From positions 1 to 7,787 of the forward strand of contig JAPVWE010000051.1 of NCBI GenBank assembly GCA_028572035.1: a stretch of DNA of 7,787 nt, in the 5' to 3' direction. Both the position numbers and the translations under genes were made by a program. This stretch comes from Desulfobacteraceae bacterium. Its GTDB lineage: Bacteria > Desulfobacterota > DSM-4660 > Desulfatiglandales > B25-G16. The notes under the pieces are model-generated. The model worked only from the letters and a program-made list of their open reading frames with translations, did not search any database and was not told where the DNA came from. This document shows positions 1 to 5,598 of this stretch, piece by piece (the stretch's first letter is position 1; the number at the start of each line of letters is the position of its first letter).

Positions 1-99
1 TGTTAAAGTCCAAATATTTGACCACCTTCATCTGAGCCCTATAGATATCGCCTGGAGGAAATTGTCATTACCATAGATATTATTGAATGTTTATCATGT

Positions 100-120
100 G
101 GCCTAAAGAACAATTAGGCC
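100..120 (+). terminator. Hairpin in the leader, possible terminator of an upstream gene
   Basis: A perfect 7-bp inverted repeat is seen: GGCCTAA (100-106) and TTAGGCC (114-120), with a 7-base loop AGAACAA. The following bases, TCAACTTTTG, contain only a short T run, so this is not a strong intrinsic terminator. A short open tail on the + strand ends with TAG at 74-76, about 24 bases before the stem, which would suit the end of an upstream co-directional gene. The structure could equally be a protein-binding site or a chance palindrome. Confidence 0.35.
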
Positions 121-165
121 TCAACTTTTGAACGTTACTAAATGATTACGAGGCAAAGCTGAGAT

Positions 166-185
166 TTTCAAAAATCTTTTTGAAA
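166..185. repeat. Perfect 9-bp inverted repeat overlapping the probable -35 box
   Basis: The arms TTTCAAAAA (166-174) and TTTTTGAAA (177-185) are exact reverse complements, separated by only TC (175-176). The right arm ends with TTGAAA (180-185), the best -35 candidate for the TATAAT at 201-206. This two-fold symmetric arrangement is what a dimeric regulator's operator often looks like. As RNA it would form a poor hairpin because the loop is only two bases, so a DNA-level role is more likely. No specific regulator can be named. Confidence 0.5.
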
Positions 186-206
186 TTACCTTTTAAGAGG
201 TATAAT
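180..206 (+). promoter_or_regulatory. Probable sigma-70-type promoter for bactofilin and the ATPase operon
   Basis: A perfect consensus -10 hexamer TATAAT lies at 201-206, and TTGAAA at 180-185 matches the -35 consensus at five of six positions counting from TTGACA. The spacer is 15 bases, shorter than the usual 17, so the promoter may be weak or need activation. The expected start near 212-214 would leave a 5' leader of about 60 bases before the bactofilin start at 272. No comparably good promoter was seen in the 57-base gap before the first ATPase gene, so this one may serve the whole run of genes; that is inference. Confidence 0.5.
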
Positions 207-257
207 TTTCTTGCAATGAACAATAAGATCATGTTATTAAGCCGCTGGTAGATATAT

Positions 258-265
258 GGAGGGGG
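258..265 (+). promoter_or_regulatory. Ribosome binding site that decides the bactofilin start
   Basis: GGAGGGGG lies at 258-265. The ATG at 272 is 9 bases from the end of the GGAGG core, a normal distance. An in-frame TTG at 266 directly abuts the G run and would be too close, so the ATG at 272 is preferred even though the frame stays open to 266. Confidence 0.75.
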
Positions 266-271
266 TTGGCA

Positions 272-664
272 ATGAAGAAAGCAAAGGATGAAATTAACGC
301 TTTTCTAGGTAGGGATACAGAATTTGACGGTAAATTTTCCTTCACCGGTGCTGTCAGGATAGATGGAAAATTGTCTGGTGAGATCTTCTCTAGCGGAACC
401 TTGATAGTAGGGGAAAGTGCAGTTATTAAATCACAGATAAATGTTGCTGATATGATAATAAGCGGAGAGGTTCATGGCGACATATTTGCAGAAAATAAGA
501 TCGAGATAAAAGTCCCAGGCAAGCTCTTTGGAAATATTCAAACCCCAAAATTAGTCATTGAAGAAGGGGTTATCTTTGAGGGAAATTGCAAGATGAAAGA
601 CCTGGGGAAGAGAGATCTTGCCTTATCTTCAACAAAAACTGAAGGCCTTTCCATTTTAAAATAA
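272..664 (+). CDS. Bactofilin (polymer-forming cytoskeletal protein)
   Basis: This 130-residue protein belongs to the bactofilin (DUF583) family, whose members polymerise without nucleotide into filaments by stacking right-handed beta-helices. Visible support: after a short charged N-terminus, residues about 16-108 show the regular short beta-strand/turn pattern with Gly at turns (GAVRIDGKLSGEI at 26-38, ISGEVHGDIFAENKIEI at 63-79). The core ends in the family's typical closing segment, KLVIEEGVIFEGNCKM (93-108). The C-terminal tail is short, about 22 residues. There is no signal peptide or transmembrane helix. The start is ATG 272, chosen by the strong GGAGG at 258-262. It is the first gene of the run and lies 57 bases before the V-ATPase genes on the same strand, so co-transcription is likely. 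A specific role (membrane or cell-envelope scaffold, or placement of the ATPase) is not shown by the sequence. Family assignment is secure; function is not. Confidence 0.9.
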   Translation: MKKAKDEINAFLGRDTEFDGKFSFTGAVRIDGKLSGEIFSSGTLIVGESAVIKSQINVADMIISGEVHGDIFAENKIEIKVPGKLFGNIQTPKLVIEEGVIFEGNCKMKDLGKRDLALSSTKTEGLSILK

Positions 665-721
665 CCATATACCCTTCCTATAAAACCTAAATAAAGATTC
701 TGGTAAACAATAGAGGTTAGC

Positions 722-1033
722 ATGATCTTGGAATCCTTACAAAAGATAAAGAAGTCAGACACTGAGGCAAAAGAGAGTATAGAGAATGCCAAAGGAGAGG
801 CAATTAGGGTAGTTGAGAGAGCCAGGGTAGAGGCAGAGAGATTGTTGATGGAAAAGACGAGAAATGCTCAAAGTCAAGCAGAGAAAATGAAGGAAGATGC
901 CAGAGCGGAGGCAAGAGAAGAGTGCCAGAATATTGCCAATGAATGGAAAAAGCAAATCGAGAAACTTAGGGAGGAGGCCCAAAAGAACCTGGAAAAGGCG
1001 AAGGAATTCATTTTAGGTTCATTATTGGGTTGA
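722..1033 (+). CDS. atpH: V-type ATPase subunit G/H (peripheral stalk)
   Basis: This 103-residue, highly charged protein is predicted to be almost one continuous alpha-helix. Residues about 8-95 are rich in Glu, Lys, Ala and Arg with heptad-like spacing (AKGEAIRVVERARVEAERL at 23-41) and have no proline. That matches the small G/H subunit, which forms a coiled coil with subunit E and so builds the peripheral stalks holding the A/B head to membrane subunit I. The start ATG is preceded by AGAGG at 712-716 with a 5-base spacer. It is the first ATPase gene, in the place expected for G/H directly upstream of I, and only four bases separate its stop from the I start. Composition alone would not separate it from other coiled-coil proteins or an F-type b-like subunit; the position settles it. 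The C-terminus GSLLG is slightly hydrophobic, with no clear membrane segment. Confidence 0.85.
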   Translation: MILESLQKIKKSDTEAKESIENAKGEAIRVVERARVEAERLLMEKTRNAQSQAEKMKEDARAEAREECQNIANEWKKQIEKLREEAQKNLEKAKEFILGSLLG

Positions 1034-1037
1034 GATA

Positions 1038-2984
1038 ATGTTAAGACCAGCCCGAATGAAAAAGATACAGATACTTGTATTAGAAGGGTTTAGGTATGAA
1101 ATAATTAAAAGACTCCAAGAACTCGGCACTATCCATCTTACTGATTATTCTGAAAAACTCGCTGATCCCGATTGGAATAATCTGCTAACACCTCATCCTT
1201 CCTCTCTAAATATCAGAAAAATAGCGGCCCTTAATATTGCGGTAAATCGGTTCTTAGATCTTTTTGAAAGACATGATCCTGAACCAAAAGAGGGGTTTAT
1301 AAAAGGGGTTTTTGCCCCTCTACCGCCAAAAAGGCTTGAAACCAAAGAGGTTTACGGTAAGGAGCTTATTGATACTGTTGACGATAGCATAGAGAAGATA
1401 GAGAGAGAGGTAGAAGGGCCCGTTAAGGAGCTAGAGAAGGCCGAAGAAGAGATTGTTGAGCTAGAGAGGGTAAAAGGGTTGTTGGACTTTATTTTACCTT
1501 TGGAGATAGATCTATCAGATATAGGGGACTCAGAGTTTGTATCTATCTTTTTAGGTACTATGCCAAAGGAAGAGGTAGAAGATATAGGAGAAAAGTTAAA
1601 GGAGTTGACTAACGGTAACGTTTACCTTGGGGTCGAGGAGGCACCTGAGAACAAGTTGGTAACACTATTAATCTGCCTCAAGGAACAAGCATCACTGGTG
1701 TTAGCTAATCTTCGCCGCATGAGTTGGGAAAGGATTGAAATAGAGGATCAGCAAGGAAGACCAAAAGAGGCAATAGACTCCATTAATAAAAGACTCATGG
1801 CGTTAAACGAGGAAAAGATAAGAAAAGAGACAATGATTGTCGATATAGCCAAAAGATGGCGAGACGAGCTTGAGAGGTACCAGGAACTTTTAATGATTGA
1901 GAGACAAAGGGAAGAAAGCCAGAGTAAGTTTGCCAAGATGGAGCATGTTGTGGCTATTGAGGGTTGGGTTCCGGAAGACTCATCCGGCCCAGCCGCTCAG
2001 GAGATAAGAGAGATCAGCCATGAGGCGTGTGTTGTAGCGCTATCGGATCCTGAGGAGAGGGATGATGTTCCAGTACAGTTGAAAAACCCTAGATTCGTCA
2101 GGAGTTTTGAGCTCTTAACACGGCTCTATGGTTTGCCAGTCTATAATGGTGTTGATCCAACCCTATTTTTGGTTCCAGGTTTTCTCCTGTTTTTTTCAAT
2201 CATGTTAACCGATGCAATGTATGGGATAATCGCCCTTGCCTTGGGCCTCTTATTAATAAGAGGGGGGGGAAGGTATAATCAAGCAATAAGGGATGGGGGA
2301 ATCATCCTTTCATCAGCAGGAGGTGCTACAGTTATTATAGGGGCCCTTTGTGGAGGATGGTTCGGCAGCTTTGGTCTTAAGTTATTCATATTAACAAAAC
2401 TACAGGTATTTGATCCCATGGTTAAGGTCACTACCTTTTTGCTGATTGCCTTGGCCATTGGCCTGGTCCATGTGAACACTGGTGTAGTGATAAATGTCTT
2501 GGATAATCTCAAAAGAAGACAGATGTGGAAGGCCATAACGGAAAACCTCTGGTTCTTATTTCTCCAGCCAGGCCTTGTTTTCCTCTTAGTGGGTTATAGG
2601 TCAGCAGGCCTATTATTTATAGTCATCTCCCTCATATTGCTTTTAATGGGACATAAAGCCATGTCCATGTTTCAGGTAACCGGTTTCATGGGGGACGTCC
2701 TTTCTTACGCCAGGCTTATGGCCTTAGGATTGTGTACAACAGGGATTGCCATGACAGTTAATGTGCTCTCAGGCATGATTTACGCTGCTGGTTCAATAGG
2801 GATAATGCTTGCTATTATTGTCTTTTTTGTTGGCCATCTATTTAATTTTGTCATCAATGCTATGGGGAGCTTTGTTCATGGGCTCAGATTACATTATGTG
2901 GAATTCTTTACAAAATTTTATCAAAGCGGGGGAACAGAGTTTGCACCCCTTGAGATGAAGTTTGAAATAGTGGAGATTAAATAA
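1038..2984 (+). CDS. ntpI: V-type ATPase subunit I (membrane stator, a-subunit homologue)
   Basis: This 648-residue membrane protein forms the stator half of the ion channel against the K ring. Residues 1-365 are the soluble arm that holds the peripheral stalks: it opens with MKKIQILVLEGF (7-18) and has charged coiled-coil stretches at about 112-146 and 245-300. From about 372 the protein is hydrophobic, with some eight transmembrane segments (about 373-408, 420-448, 464-487, 502-519, 522-539, 550-578 and 582-608). The conserved channel motifs are present: GDVLSYARLMALGL (552-565) with Arg559, and SFVHGLRLHYVEFF (611-624) with Arg617. These correspond to the two essential arginines of this family (yeast Vph1 R735 and R799). 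Length is normal. The start ATG 1038 lies four bases after the G/H stop with little Shine-Dalgarno of its own, which suggests coupled translation. The in-frame ATG at 1056 (residue 7) is an alternative start. Confidence 0.96.
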   Translation: MLRPARMKKIQILVLEGFRYEIIKRLQELGTIHLTDYSEKLADPDWNNLLTPHPSSLNIRKIAALNIAVNRFLDLFERHDPEPKEGFIKGVFAPLPPKRLETKEVYGKELIDTVDDSIEKIEREVEGPVKELEKAEEEIVELERVKGLLDFILPLEIDLSDIGDSEFVSIFLGTMPKEEVEDIGEKLKELTNGNVYLGVEEAPENKLVTLLICLKEQASLVLANLRRMSWERIEIEDQQGRPKEAIDSINKRLMALNEEKIRKETMIVDIAKRWRDELERYQELLMIERQREESQSKFAKMEHVVAIEGWVPEDSSGPAAQEIREISHEACVVALSDPEERDDVPVQLKNPRFVRSFELLTRLYGLPVYNGVDPTLFLVPGFLLFFSIMLTDAMYGIIALALGLLLIRGGGRYNQAIRDGGIILSSAGGATVIIGALCGGWFGSFGLKLFILTKLQVFDPMVKVTTFLLIALAIGLVHVNTGVVINVLDNLKRRQMWKAITENLWFLFLQPGLVFLLVGYRSAGLLFIVISLILLLMGHKAMSMFQVTGFMGDVLSYARLMALGLCTTGIAMTVNVLSGMIYAAGSIGIMLAIIVFFVGHLFNFVINAMGSFVHGLRLHYVEFFTKFYQSGGTEFAPLEMKFEIVEIK

Positions 2985-2986
2985 GA

Positions 2987-2992
2987 GGGAGG
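2987..2992 (+). promoter_or_regulatory. Strong ribosome binding site for subunit K
   Basis: GGGAGG (2987-2992) ends 7 bases before the K start at 3000, a near-ideal spacing and one of the strongest sites in the window. High translation would suit K, which is needed in about ten copies per complex while I is needed once; the link to stoichiometry is inference. Confidence 0.7.
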
Positions 2993-2999
2993 TATTGTT

Positions 3000-3485
3000 A
3001 TGGAATTATCAACGGGAATAGTGTTGGCAATTATTGGAGCAGCGATTTCTATGGGTGTGGCTGCCATTAGTGCTGGTATCGGGGTTGGTTTGGCGGGTAT
3101 CGCAGGGGCTGGTGTTATTTCAGAGGACCCAAAGAAGTTTGGGCCTATTTTGGTCCTCCAGGCCCTACCGCAAACCCAAGGAATTTATGGTTTCCTGGGG
3201 GCAGTTTTGATCCTCATTGGGGTTGGTGTGCTCGGGGGAGAGGTTAAGGAGATCCCCATAGGAATGGGTTACGCCGCCCTTGGAGGAGGGATCGTGATTG
3301 GTCTAAGTAGTTTTACGGCCATAGCCCAAGGCGCCATATCTGCCAGTGGCATGGGTGCTGTAGCCAAAAGGCCGGAAACTTTTGGCCAGGCGATTGTCCT
3401 TGCTGTCATGGCAGAGACCTTTGCTATTTTTGGTCTCCTTATAGCTATCCTGATCTTTGTCGGGACCAAGATTATGGGTGGTTAA
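3000..3485 (+). CDS. ntpK: V-type ATPase subunit K (duplicated proteolipid, rotor ring; Na+-type)
   Basis: This 161-residue proteolipid forms the rotating membrane ring that carries ions past subunit I. It has four long hydrophobic helices (about 5-38, 47-79, 86-118, 126-158) from an internal duplication: GPILVLQALPQTQGIYGF (48-65) aligns with GQAIVLAVMAETFAIFGL (129-146). Only the second half has the ion-binding carboxylate, Glu139; the matching position in the first half is Gln58. Compared from memory with the Enterococcus hirae K ring, the Na+ ligands Leu61, Thr64, Gln65, Gln110 and Glu139 and the supporting Tyr68 correspond here to Leu56, Thr59, Gln60, Gln110, Glu139 and Tyr63. All are kept. 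This predicts Na+ rather than H+ transport. The 16-kDa form with one site per four helices gives fewer ions per turn than the 8-kDa hairpin form, and is usual in ATP-driven pumps. A strong ribosome site precedes the gene and a 95-base gap follows it. Confidence 0.96.
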   Translation: MELSTGIVLAIIGAAISMGVAAISAGIGVGLAGIAGAGVISEDPKKFGPILVLQALPQTQGIYGFLGAVLILIGVGVLGGEVKEIPIGMGYAALGGGIVIGLSSFTAIAQGAISASGMGAVAKRPETFGQAIVLAVMAETFAIFGLLIAILIFVGTKIMGG

Positions 3486-3497
3486 GATTAAAAAAAA

Positions 3498-3529
3498 GTG
3501 CCTAAAATTATCGATTTTGAACGAGGCAT
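3498..3529 (+). other. Possible RNA hairpin just after subunit K
   Basis: GTGCCT (3498-3503) can pair with AGGCAT (3524-3529, including one G-U pair). An inner stem AAAAT (3504-3508) can pair with ATTTT (3514-3518) around the loop TATCG. The 3' side carries a five-base bulge, GAACG (3519-3523). It follows an eight-base A run (3490-3497) and is not followed by a U tract, so it does not look like an intrinsic terminator. A role in protecting the 3' end of the K message or partly separating K from E expression is possible but not shown. Confidence 0.3.
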
Positions 3530-3546
3530 GCTATCTCACTTTTAAC

Positions 3547-3570
3547 TTTAGCTCACTTACTTTAGCTAAA
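3547..3570 (+). promoter_or_regulatory. Inverted and direct repeat abutting the subunit E ribosome binding site
   Basis: TTTAGCT (3547-3553) can pair with AGCTAAA (3564-3570) over a ten-base loop. The second copy is also part of a ten-base palindrome, TTTAGCTAAA (3561-3570). ACTTTAGCT occurs twice as a direct repeat (3545-3553 and 3559-3567, 14 bases apart). The structure ends immediately before the E ribosome site GAGGGG (3571-3576; ATG at 3581). It is A/T-rich, so the stem would be weak. It could modulate E initiation or bind a regulator, or be chance. Confidence 0.3.
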
Positions 3571-3580
3571 GAGGGGAATT

Positions 3581-4231
3581 ATGTCAGATGAAGGGGTTGA
3601 CAAAATAATATCTCATATAGAGGCAGAGGCAGAAAAGGAGATATCTGAGATTCTTCTTAAGGCTCAAGCAGAGGCGGACAAGATCAGGAAGGCAGCCCAG
3701 GAGAAAGCAGAGAGAGAGGCCGAGAGAATCCTTTCAAATGGTAAAAGAGTCGCCTCCCTTGAAGGACAAAGGATAATCGCCGAGACCAGAATTGATGTTA
3801 GAAGAAAAAAGATGGATGCTCAAGAAGAAGCAATAGCTGCTTCATTTGAAGAGGCCAAAAAAGTCTTGGAAGAATTGGCTGAAAAGGGGAAACGGGATAG
3901 TTTTGTATATAAGGATATCATGTTTGACCTGATTGCTTCTGCCTCTGAGGTTGTTGCCGGAAACAAACTTGAGTTGGTCTTTAACCAAAGGGACAGCAAA
4001 ACCTTCAACAAGGAGATGTTGAGAGAAGCAAGCGAATTGGTGAAAAAGAGGTCAGGAAGAGATATATCTCTGGCGTTAACAGATGAGACCATCCAGCACC
4101 TTGGAGGTGTAGTTGTTAGGGATATGGAAAAGCAAGTGGAGGTTGACAATACCCTTGAGACCAGATTGAACCGACTCAAAGAGAGCATAAGGGTGGACGT
4201 GGCCAAGATCCTTTTTGGGGATAGGCTATGA
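3581..4231 (+). CDS. ntpE: V-type ATPase subunit E (peripheral stalk)
   Basis: This 216-residue protein is the larger peripheral-stalk subunit, pairing with G/H and capping the top of the A/B head. Residues about 5-103 are a long charged helix with Ala/Glu/Lys repeats (HIEAEAEKEISEILLKAQAE at 12-31), as expected for the E-G/H coiled coil. Residues about 108-216 are the mixed alpha/beta C-terminal domain, with the family's signature GGVVV (175-179) followed by VDNTLETRLNR (188-198). Length is normal for bacterial E subunits. The start ATG 3581 has GAGGGG four bases upstream and no competing start. It follows the only long gap inside the ATPase genes, so its expression may be set partly apart from G/H-I-K. 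Its last four bases, ATGA, overlap the start of subunit C. Confidence 0.94.
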   Translation: MSDEGVDKIISHIEAEAEKEISEILLKAQAEADKIRKAAQEKAEREAERILSNGKRVASLEGQRIIAETRIDVRRKKMDAQEEAIAASFEEAKKVLEELAEKGKRDSFVYKDIMFDLIASASEVVAGNKLELVFNQRDSKTFNKEMLREASELVKKRSGRDISLALTDETIQHLGGVVVRDMEKQVEVDNTLETRLNRLKESIRVDVAKILFGDRL

Positions 4232-5283
4232 TCGGAGATGTTCTTTCATACCTGTATGTTAACGCAAAGATAATGGCAAAAGAGGGAAAGTTTATTTCCT
4301 CAGCCAGATGGGAGGATCTATGGGGATGCACATCGCCTGGAGAGATAGCCTCTCTTTTAGAGGGAACAGATTATTCTCCTTATCTCAATGAGGCGGCAAT
4401 TAATGAGGCCAAGGAATTGGAGAGAGCTGTCTTAGAAGAGTTTTCCGATTTGGGGAGGGAAATCTCCAAGATTATTCCTAAAGGGGCGTGGCCGATAAAA
4501 GAATATCTCCTGAGAAAATGGGATATTATCAATTTGAGAACAGCTATAAGGGGAATACATGGAGGTTTAAGAAAAGAGGAAACATTGGATTCCTTTATTG
4601 AGGGAGGCGAGTTAGATTTTAACTTTTTTAAGACCCTGATTGATGCAGAGGGGATGGATGATTTTGTTGTTCTCCTGGCAAAAACCCCTTATCAATCGTT
4701 AAGCGAGGGCCTGGCTAAATATAATGAAACCAGGAACCTATTTTTTTTGGAGTCCTCGTTAGATAAAATTTTCTGGGAGGATTTATGGTTAAAGGTTTTG
4801 AAGCTAAGAGGCATTAAGGAATTCAGAGATTTTATAGGGGTATGTGTTGAAACGCACAACCTCAAAATTATCTTGAGGGCAAAAGATGACGCCCTTGCCT
4901 TAGAAGACATTGATCCTTTCTTGATACCTGAGTGCACATTGTTGAATGAATTGCTCCCTGCTTTTGACGAAGAGGATCTGTCTGGCCTTATATCCCTTCT
5001 GGAAGATACAATATATTTTGAACCTCTCTTAAGCGCTCAGGCTGAGCATGAGAGAACTGGTTCTATCCTATCTTTTGAAGAAGTGCTCGATAGTTTGGTG
5101 ATCAAAAGGGCGGGAGATATTAGGAAGAAAAAGCCGTTTGGCCAAGGGCCTCTTATCGGGTTTCTTGTATCAAAAGAGACAGAGGTAAAGAACCTTTTGG
5201 CTATTGTTAGGAGTACAGAGGTTGATCTGGATAGGGATGAAATCAGAGAATCAGTGATGAGGAAACAATGGAAATCGCCCTGA
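4228..5283 (+). CDS. ntpC: V-type ATPase subunit C (AC39/d-type, central stalk socket)
   Basis: This 351-residue soluble, mainly helical protein belongs to the AC39 family (bacterial subunit C, eukaryotic subunit d), which sits on the K ring and couples it to the D/F shaft. The family's three-fold repeat is visible through its recurring helix with an N-L core: KWDIINLRTAIRG (97-109), ETHNLKIILRAKD (208-220) and ETEVKNLLAIVRS (317-329). The N-terminus, GDVLSYLYVNAKIMAKEGKF (3-22), is also typical. Length is near the family norm of about 320-350. The ATG start shares ATGA with the E stop, indicating translational coupling. The 3' end overlaps the start of F by 16 bases. There is no membrane segment, as expected. 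Confidence 0.94.
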   Translation: MIGDVLSYLYVNAKIMAKEGKFISSARWEDLWGCTSPGEIASLLEGTDYSPYLNEAAINEAKELERAVLEEFSDLGREISKIIPKGAWPIKEYLLRKWDIINLRTAIRGIHGGLRKEETLDSFIEGGELDFNFFKTLIDAEGMDDFVVLLAKTPYQSLSEGLAKYNETRNLFFLESSLDKIFWEDLWLKVLKLRGIKEFRDFIGVCVETHNLKIILRAKDDALALEDIDPFLIPECTLLNELLPAFDEEDLSGLISLLEDTIYFEPLLSAQAEHERTGSILSFEEVLDSLVIKRAGDIRKKKPFGQGPLIGFLVSKETEVKNLLAIVRSTEVDLDRDEIRESVMRKQWKSP

Positions 5284-5591
5284 TCGGAGATAGACACACA
5301 GTTTATGGTTTCAGGCTCGCAGGCATAAGAAAAACTTTCCTTATGGAGGAAATCTCCCAGGATATTAGAGAAATACTGAAGGGCCTATTCAGCGATAAGG
5401 TCGGCATAATACTGGTTACCGAAAAGGTAGCTGAGGAAATAGGGAACATATTAGAGGAGGCGGGTAGATTAAGGAAAGGTATAATGCCTATAATTTTGGA
5501 GATCCCGGATAGCAGTGGTCCCTTGCCTGAGAAGATTGACCCTATGCGGGGGCTTATCAAAAGAACTGTTGGATTCGAGATAGCACAGTGA
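5268..5591 (+). CDS. ntpF: V-type ATPase subunit F (central stalk)
   Basis: This 107-residue protein is the small Rossmann-like central-stalk subunit that binds D and affects coupling. Typical features are visible: IALIGDRHTVYGFRLAGI (3-20), the family's opening strand and G-F-R-L-A-G helix; a middle strand, VGIILVTEKVAEEI (45-58); and IMPIILEIPDSSGP (72-85) near the C-terminal part. The start at ATG 5268 lies inside the last codons of C (16-base overlap), with GAGGAA (5259-5264) upstream; it gives the canonical N-terminus without extension. The stop TGA (5589-5591) is embedded in the ribosome site of subunit A. The same subunit is called ntpG in Enterococcus, so gene symbols differ between species. 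Confidence 0.94.
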   Translation: MEIALIGDRHTVYGFRLAGIRKTFLMEEISQDIREILKGLFSDKVGIILVTEKVAEEIGNILEEAGRLRKGIMPIILEIPDSSGPLPEKIDPMRGLIKRTVGFEIAQ

Positions 5592-5595
5592 GGAG
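5590..5595 (+). promoter_or_regulatory. Ribosome binding site for subunit A, merged with the F stop codon
   Basis: GAGGAG (5590-5595) includes the last two bases of the F stop codon TGA (5589-5591) and ends three bases before the A start at 5599. Ribosomes ending F therefore terminate on top of the A initiation site, an arrangement that favours coupled translation. The spacing is shorter than usual. Confidence 0.65.
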
Positions 5596-5598
5596 ATT

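Noticed and set aside
1..76. Possible gene fragment at the left edge: + strand open tail ending TAG at 74-76, or - strand start at ATG 29-31 reading MKVVKYLDFN off the edge.
   Set aside because: Both are too short to recognise and they compete for the same bases. The + strand tail is about 24 residues with no family motif; the - strand option has ten residues and only AGGG as a ribosome site. The upstream sequence is needed to decide.
266..271. TTG start two codons upstream for bactofilin.
   Set aside because: It directly abuts the G-rich ribosome site, while ATG 272 has proper spacing and gives a normal N-terminus.
665..721. Separate promoter or terminator between bactofilin and G/H.
   Set aside because: TATAAA occurs near 679-684 but has no -35 partner at proper spacing, and no GC-rich stem with a T tract is present.
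3517..3548. Internal promoter in the K-E spacer (TTGAAC at 3517-3522 as a -35 box).
   Set aside because: No hexamer 16-18 bases downstream matches TATAAT at more than about three positions.
3820..4206. Open frame of 128 codons on the - strand inside subunit E.
   Set aside because: It lies wholly antisense to a well-supported gene, is Ser/Leu-rich as expected for the complement of Glu/Lys-rich coding sequence, and has no recognisable domain.
4229..5291. Identical 11-mer TGATCGGAGAT at 4229-4239 and 5281-5291, each starting with the stop codon of the preceding gene.
   Set aside because: Several 11-base repeats are expected by chance in a window of this size, and both copies encode an ordinary Ile-Gly-Asp or its frame equivalent near a subunit N-terminus. 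The coincidence at two junctions is curious but not evidence of a site.
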